From: Nemertoderma westbladi
Lineage: Eukaryota; Xenacoelomorpha; Nemertodermatida; Nemertodermatidae
NCBI GenBank assembly: GCA_032718475.1
Contig: JAUCBJ010008895.1
Span: 26,735 to 90,734 of the forward strand
Length of the DNA stretch: 64,000 nucleotides
Reading direction: 5' to 3'
The notes under the pieces: generated by a model
What the model was told of the DNA's origin: nothing
What the model saw: only the letters and a program-made list of their open reading frames with translations
Databases searched by the model: none
Shown: one piece after another, positions 60,502 through 64,000 of the stretch
How positions within the stretch are numbered: the stretch's first letter is position 1
Layout of the letters: each line of letters opens with the position of its first letter
Position numbers and translations under genes: made by a program

Positions 60502-61680
60502 AAGTTGACAAATATTTAATACCAATAAACACAACATTAGCAGAAGCCAGCCTAGTGCGCGTCCATTCACCCGCTGGATATACCCGGGAGACTGGATTCT
60601 GAGGGCTTAGATTATTATTGCAGTGTAAGCTTACTGTATTATTCGATTGATCGTTAATAAATAATTTCTGACTAATATTATTCACTTTCGGGAAATATTA
60701 ACAGTTCCTTTAGGACGTGGCGCTCTATCTAGGTAAACAGAGATATGACTTATACTAATCACAACGGTAAGTCGGTAAGGCTTATGATTCACGTATGAGG
60801 CGCATTCTTTAGGAAATGCTTAGTTATCAGTCACAATCAGGCACACTACCGGTAACACACAATACTGCTCACTAATTTGCCGACCGTCAATGAATTTTAT
60901 CATATATAAAGAGAACAGCAACGGACTCATGTAGTGCTTATCAAATAGCATTAAACTCACTACAAACCACGATAATATAAGTCGCAATCGCTATATGTAG
61001 CCTGTCTCTCTAACCTGTAGTGTATCAAGAAAATTGGGAAATTTGGGTTCTTTATAGATGTTCTCCAAATAATAATATTCAACCAAAACACAACAGTAAA
61101 TAGCATTAAACACTGTTTGACTGGACCGATAACAGTTATACGCTCTATAATCTAAAGCCTACTAATGTTTCTTCTAAAGTCTGAAACGAATTGACTCTAG
61201 AGCCGGTGTTCCTGGCCTAGATAGAAACAACACAACAGTAACAAAAACACTCTCTGACTCTAACACCGTTGCAGGTATCTTTTTACACAGAGAGGAATCG
61301 CTCTCATTGGCAGAACACCAGATTCCACAGGTTCCACGAATATCTAAATGCCGAACTATCAGGATTTTTGCAGCCCTTGGCCAACACACAAAATGAGTCA
61401 CTCCGCTCGGTTGCATACTCTGCTGCTATAGCTCTGGTTGGCCGATAGAACGTAGTAAAGAGCCCCTCGTATAACAAATCAGCCAATCAGCCGGTCGCTT
61501 TGCATCATTCGAGTTAGAGAGCTTTTTAGAGTATTCCAGCGCCTGGGGGGGAACTGGATTGCAAAGCAAAAGGGCCAGTTATATCCCACAGAAGCTTTTA
61601 CACCGCTCCCAGAAAATGGGATTTGAGTCTATTAATATACAAAAATCACAGTTTCTAATATACGTAAATACTCTAAACAG
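60502..61680. other. Region between two opposed gag-like frames
   Basis: 1.18 kb without a supported gene. It has CCAAT words near 61485 and a G7 run at 61544. I searched by eye for long terminal repeats shared with 63130-64000 and saw none. Confidence 0.4.
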
Positions 61681-63129
61681 TTAGTCTTTCTTGCGCGGAC
61701 GGCGTTTACGCAGTTTTTTAAAGCTGACCAGAGTCTTTTTCTCTTTGGGGCGAGCCACTTTACAAGGAGGGCTATAACTCCTGGGTGAAGGGTGCAATAT
61801 GATTGCATCAGAGGGTGTAGGATTATGGTCGGTGTATCCGCCAGTCGAAGTGCCGGGTTGATTGACATCAACGTCGGGGGAGAGGGGTTTAACGGCCTTG
61901 AGAGCGCGTTTTAGGACAGCCGCTCTGACGGGTCCTTTACGAGTGGTCTGAACGAGAGCCGTGGGTGGACCATAGGCAGTCAGAAACCTCCTGGGTTTAA
62001 TGGTTCTTTCCAACTCGCGTTCGCGGGCTCGGTATTCGTAAGGTCGTCGATACACTTCCTGTAACTCGGGGTGTGAGTTAACAAATAAGTCTCCATAGTC
62101 CGGATCCTGACGGATATAATTGATTAAGTTATAGGAATGAAGGTCGCTAGGATTAACACTCCTGAGAAATTTGCGTACGAACTTGGTTGAAATACATTCT
62201 CCGACGCGCTTCAGTAGTTCGTAACTCGATATGCGTGATTTCTGTTCGACAGAAGCAAATAGATAAGGATGGAACGCATAAATTCCTTCGTAAGCGCGTC
62301 CAGGATAATAACGATGGCGCGAATCACAATGTAAATCAGCGTTCGCTTCCCTAGCTCTGATGTAACGTAGTGTGATCATTTCATCTACGCTTTCCAAATC
62401 GTGATTAAAAGGGCAATCGAAACTGGCGTGTCCCTTTAGTTGACAATGGTGACATTGAGTCATAAATTGAGGGCAAACCGCAAAAATGTGCATGTTATTG
62501 AGTCTGCAATACGCACAATAAATTTCCATCACCGGTTGTTCGTGGAAATAGGAACAGCGGACGTTTGTGTCCATGGGCGTAACATGGTCTCTCGATGCGC
62601 ATAACCGACAACGTTGCCGAGAAACATAGTTGGCATGGCGATAATTGTACGCAGTGAGACACTGTGGACCTTGATACCATTCTAGGATGTAATCGTTGTC
62701 GCTGTTCCGGGCGCGATAGGCTGAATCTCCTCAGATTCTAGGCATATTGGTTCGTCTTCCCAGTCTGTTACGAATAGAATTTTCGTGATCTATTCTCGGT
62801 TTATCGTTCCGACTCCGCTGGGTATGATATTTAAATAGAACCATTTCCCTTTCGGTGTCTACATCGTCCGTATCATGTAAATTGATAGGATGGCCGGTAG
62901 TTAGGAAGTCCATATACGTACTATTACGATGCGTATAGCGAGCGGTGAATTTTCGATAGTCCAATTCACGCGTAAGTTGCTCTTGTGACATCGGCGGTTC
63001 GATATAACGACCATCGTCCTCCGTAATGGTTGGATCGGCTTCACCGCGTATCAAGCTATCCACAAATGCTTGCAAAGGTAGAGTATATCACTCCCTGATA
63101 CCAATATCATCTTCTATCAACTCCGTCAT
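61681..63129 (-). pseudogene. Gag-like nucleic-acid-binding frame with three CCHC-type knuckles and two TGA stops
   Basis: One minus-strand frame of 483 codons starts at ATG 63129 and is broken only by TGA at 63090-63088 and 62733-62731. It carries a row of Cys/His modules: CRLCASRDH (62610-62584, last Cys replaced), CAYCRLNNMHIFAVC (62517-62473) and a canonical zinc knuckle CHHCQLKGHASFDC (62454-62413). The tail is strongly basic (KKLRKRRPRKKD). Zinc knuckles and a basic tail suggest a nucleocapsid or RNA-binding protein of a retroelement. No protease, reverse transcriptase or integrase is visible downstream. It could also be a domesticated or host protein, but the stops argue for decay. Confidence 0.6.
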
Positions 63130-64000
63130 ATCTATTATCTGAGTTTATTAATATTATAATGAGTTTATGTTTAGGCGAGCGGGCGTCGCTGCCTACCTTT
63201 CTTTGCCCCCGGACAGTGGGATTCTCAGCGCCGATGTACCGTTGTCGCGGTGTTTACGCCAACATGTAGCAACAGCACGACAACGATAACCGGCACAAGT
63301 CACTCCACTGTCCGTCCCAAAGGCTTGAATCCACTTTAGGTTCTTTCTATAGGAGAGTTGGGTTACTTTCACAATTGCGACTAGCTACTGTAAACATACT
63401 TTAGCAGTAACATTCACCTATAAACGCACAAATTCCACACAACTGTCACCAATTGTACACATACAGGCCATTTGTCCGTTAGTCAGTGCCTTCCAGAATG
63501 TCACGTTATTACTGTGTATCCTTGGATACTAACAGTGTGCTATGTATTCTCTATGCTATGCAATGGGACAAGCTTTCTATTGTTCTTTTAACTTGCTTCT
63601 AATTCTAGCGTGGGTGTTGCTATGGTGACATTATGGAAAGCTAGCGGTAGAATTAGAGTAATTCTCATGCATACAGATCTGGAATGCTATTTAATAGTAA
63701 TTCTTTAATTGTCAATATCCTCTTTATACATGATTTTATTAATTTTATCGGCTATTGACTATATGTTGGAGATTCTCGCACTCTAATACACTCAATAGGG
63801 TGAATCTCCGCTCCCATGATCTATTAATTAATGGAATTTTGGGAATGTTATAAATTGCACAAAGTGACAATTTATGAAATTCATTTAAAATATGAATTTA
63901 AATTTATTCCCGTGAATTTTATTATTTGATATTAAAATTGACACAATTTTTATTCCAGAGCATGTCTGGGGACTTAGGATCCTTAATTCTATAAAATTGT
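63130..64000. other. Upstream flank of the minus-strand gag-like frame
   Basis: GC-richer to 63320, with a short dyad GGACAGTGG/CCACTGTCC (63214-63328), then AT-rich. It contains another X-box-like word GTTGCTATGGTGAC (63615-63628) and a small stem GGAGATTC/GAATCTCC near 63768-63808. No gene is supported. Confidence 0.4.

Noticed and set aside
60502-64000. Long terminal repeats around the minus-strand gag-like frame
   Set aside because: By eye I found no matching direct repeats between 60502-61680 and 63130-64000; a computed self-alignment would decide.

Overview
The window is eukaryotic, from an AT-rich animal genome with short introns, spliceosomal GT-AG junctions, an actin gene with an intron after codon 41, a galectin, a tetraspanin, and degraded LINE, Penelope-like, SINE-like and gag-like retroelement remains. 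Palindromic words such as TAGGCCTA recur between genes. I suspect a marine invertebrate, possibly a tunicate or another deuterostome, but the sequence alone does not settle the species.

Layout. 1-40516 (+): the 3' part of a large unrecognised multi-exon protein gene whose six exons join in frame. Between its fourth and fifth visible exons lies a tandem array of about 35.4 kb (3376-38734) of a 43/44-bp unit. 41735-42679 (+): an intronless tetraspanin. 43567-45281 (+): an actin gene with CArG and TATA boxes. 45781-53763 (-): a nine-exon galectin of 450 residues with three carbohydrate-recognition-type domains; its first intron holds LINE and Penelope-like fragments, and other introns hold fold-back elements. 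55017-55718 (+): a type I membrane glycoprotein. 57113-58185: a 36-bp hairpin-forming minisatellite. 58285-63129: retroelement debris, including two opposed gag-like reading frames, each broken only by TGA codons.

Main discovery. The unit of the giant array is a copy of an exon-intron boundary: the last 37 nt of the exon at 3261-3412 plus the first 6 nt of its intron (GTAAGT). The array starts inside the exon and runs in the sense direction through the following intron. Hundreds of copies therefore carry a consensus 5' splice site able to pair with U1 snRNA. The actin gene 40 kb away shows the same event on a small scale: its intron 1 holds three further complete copies and one partial copy of a 79-bp unit made of the last 51 nt of exon 1 and the first 28 nt of the intron, each complete copy with its own 5' splice site. 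Two independent donor-containing tandem duplications in one window suggest a recurrent process of intron growth by amplification of the 5' splice-site region. No gene-to-gene pathway links the neighbouring genes.
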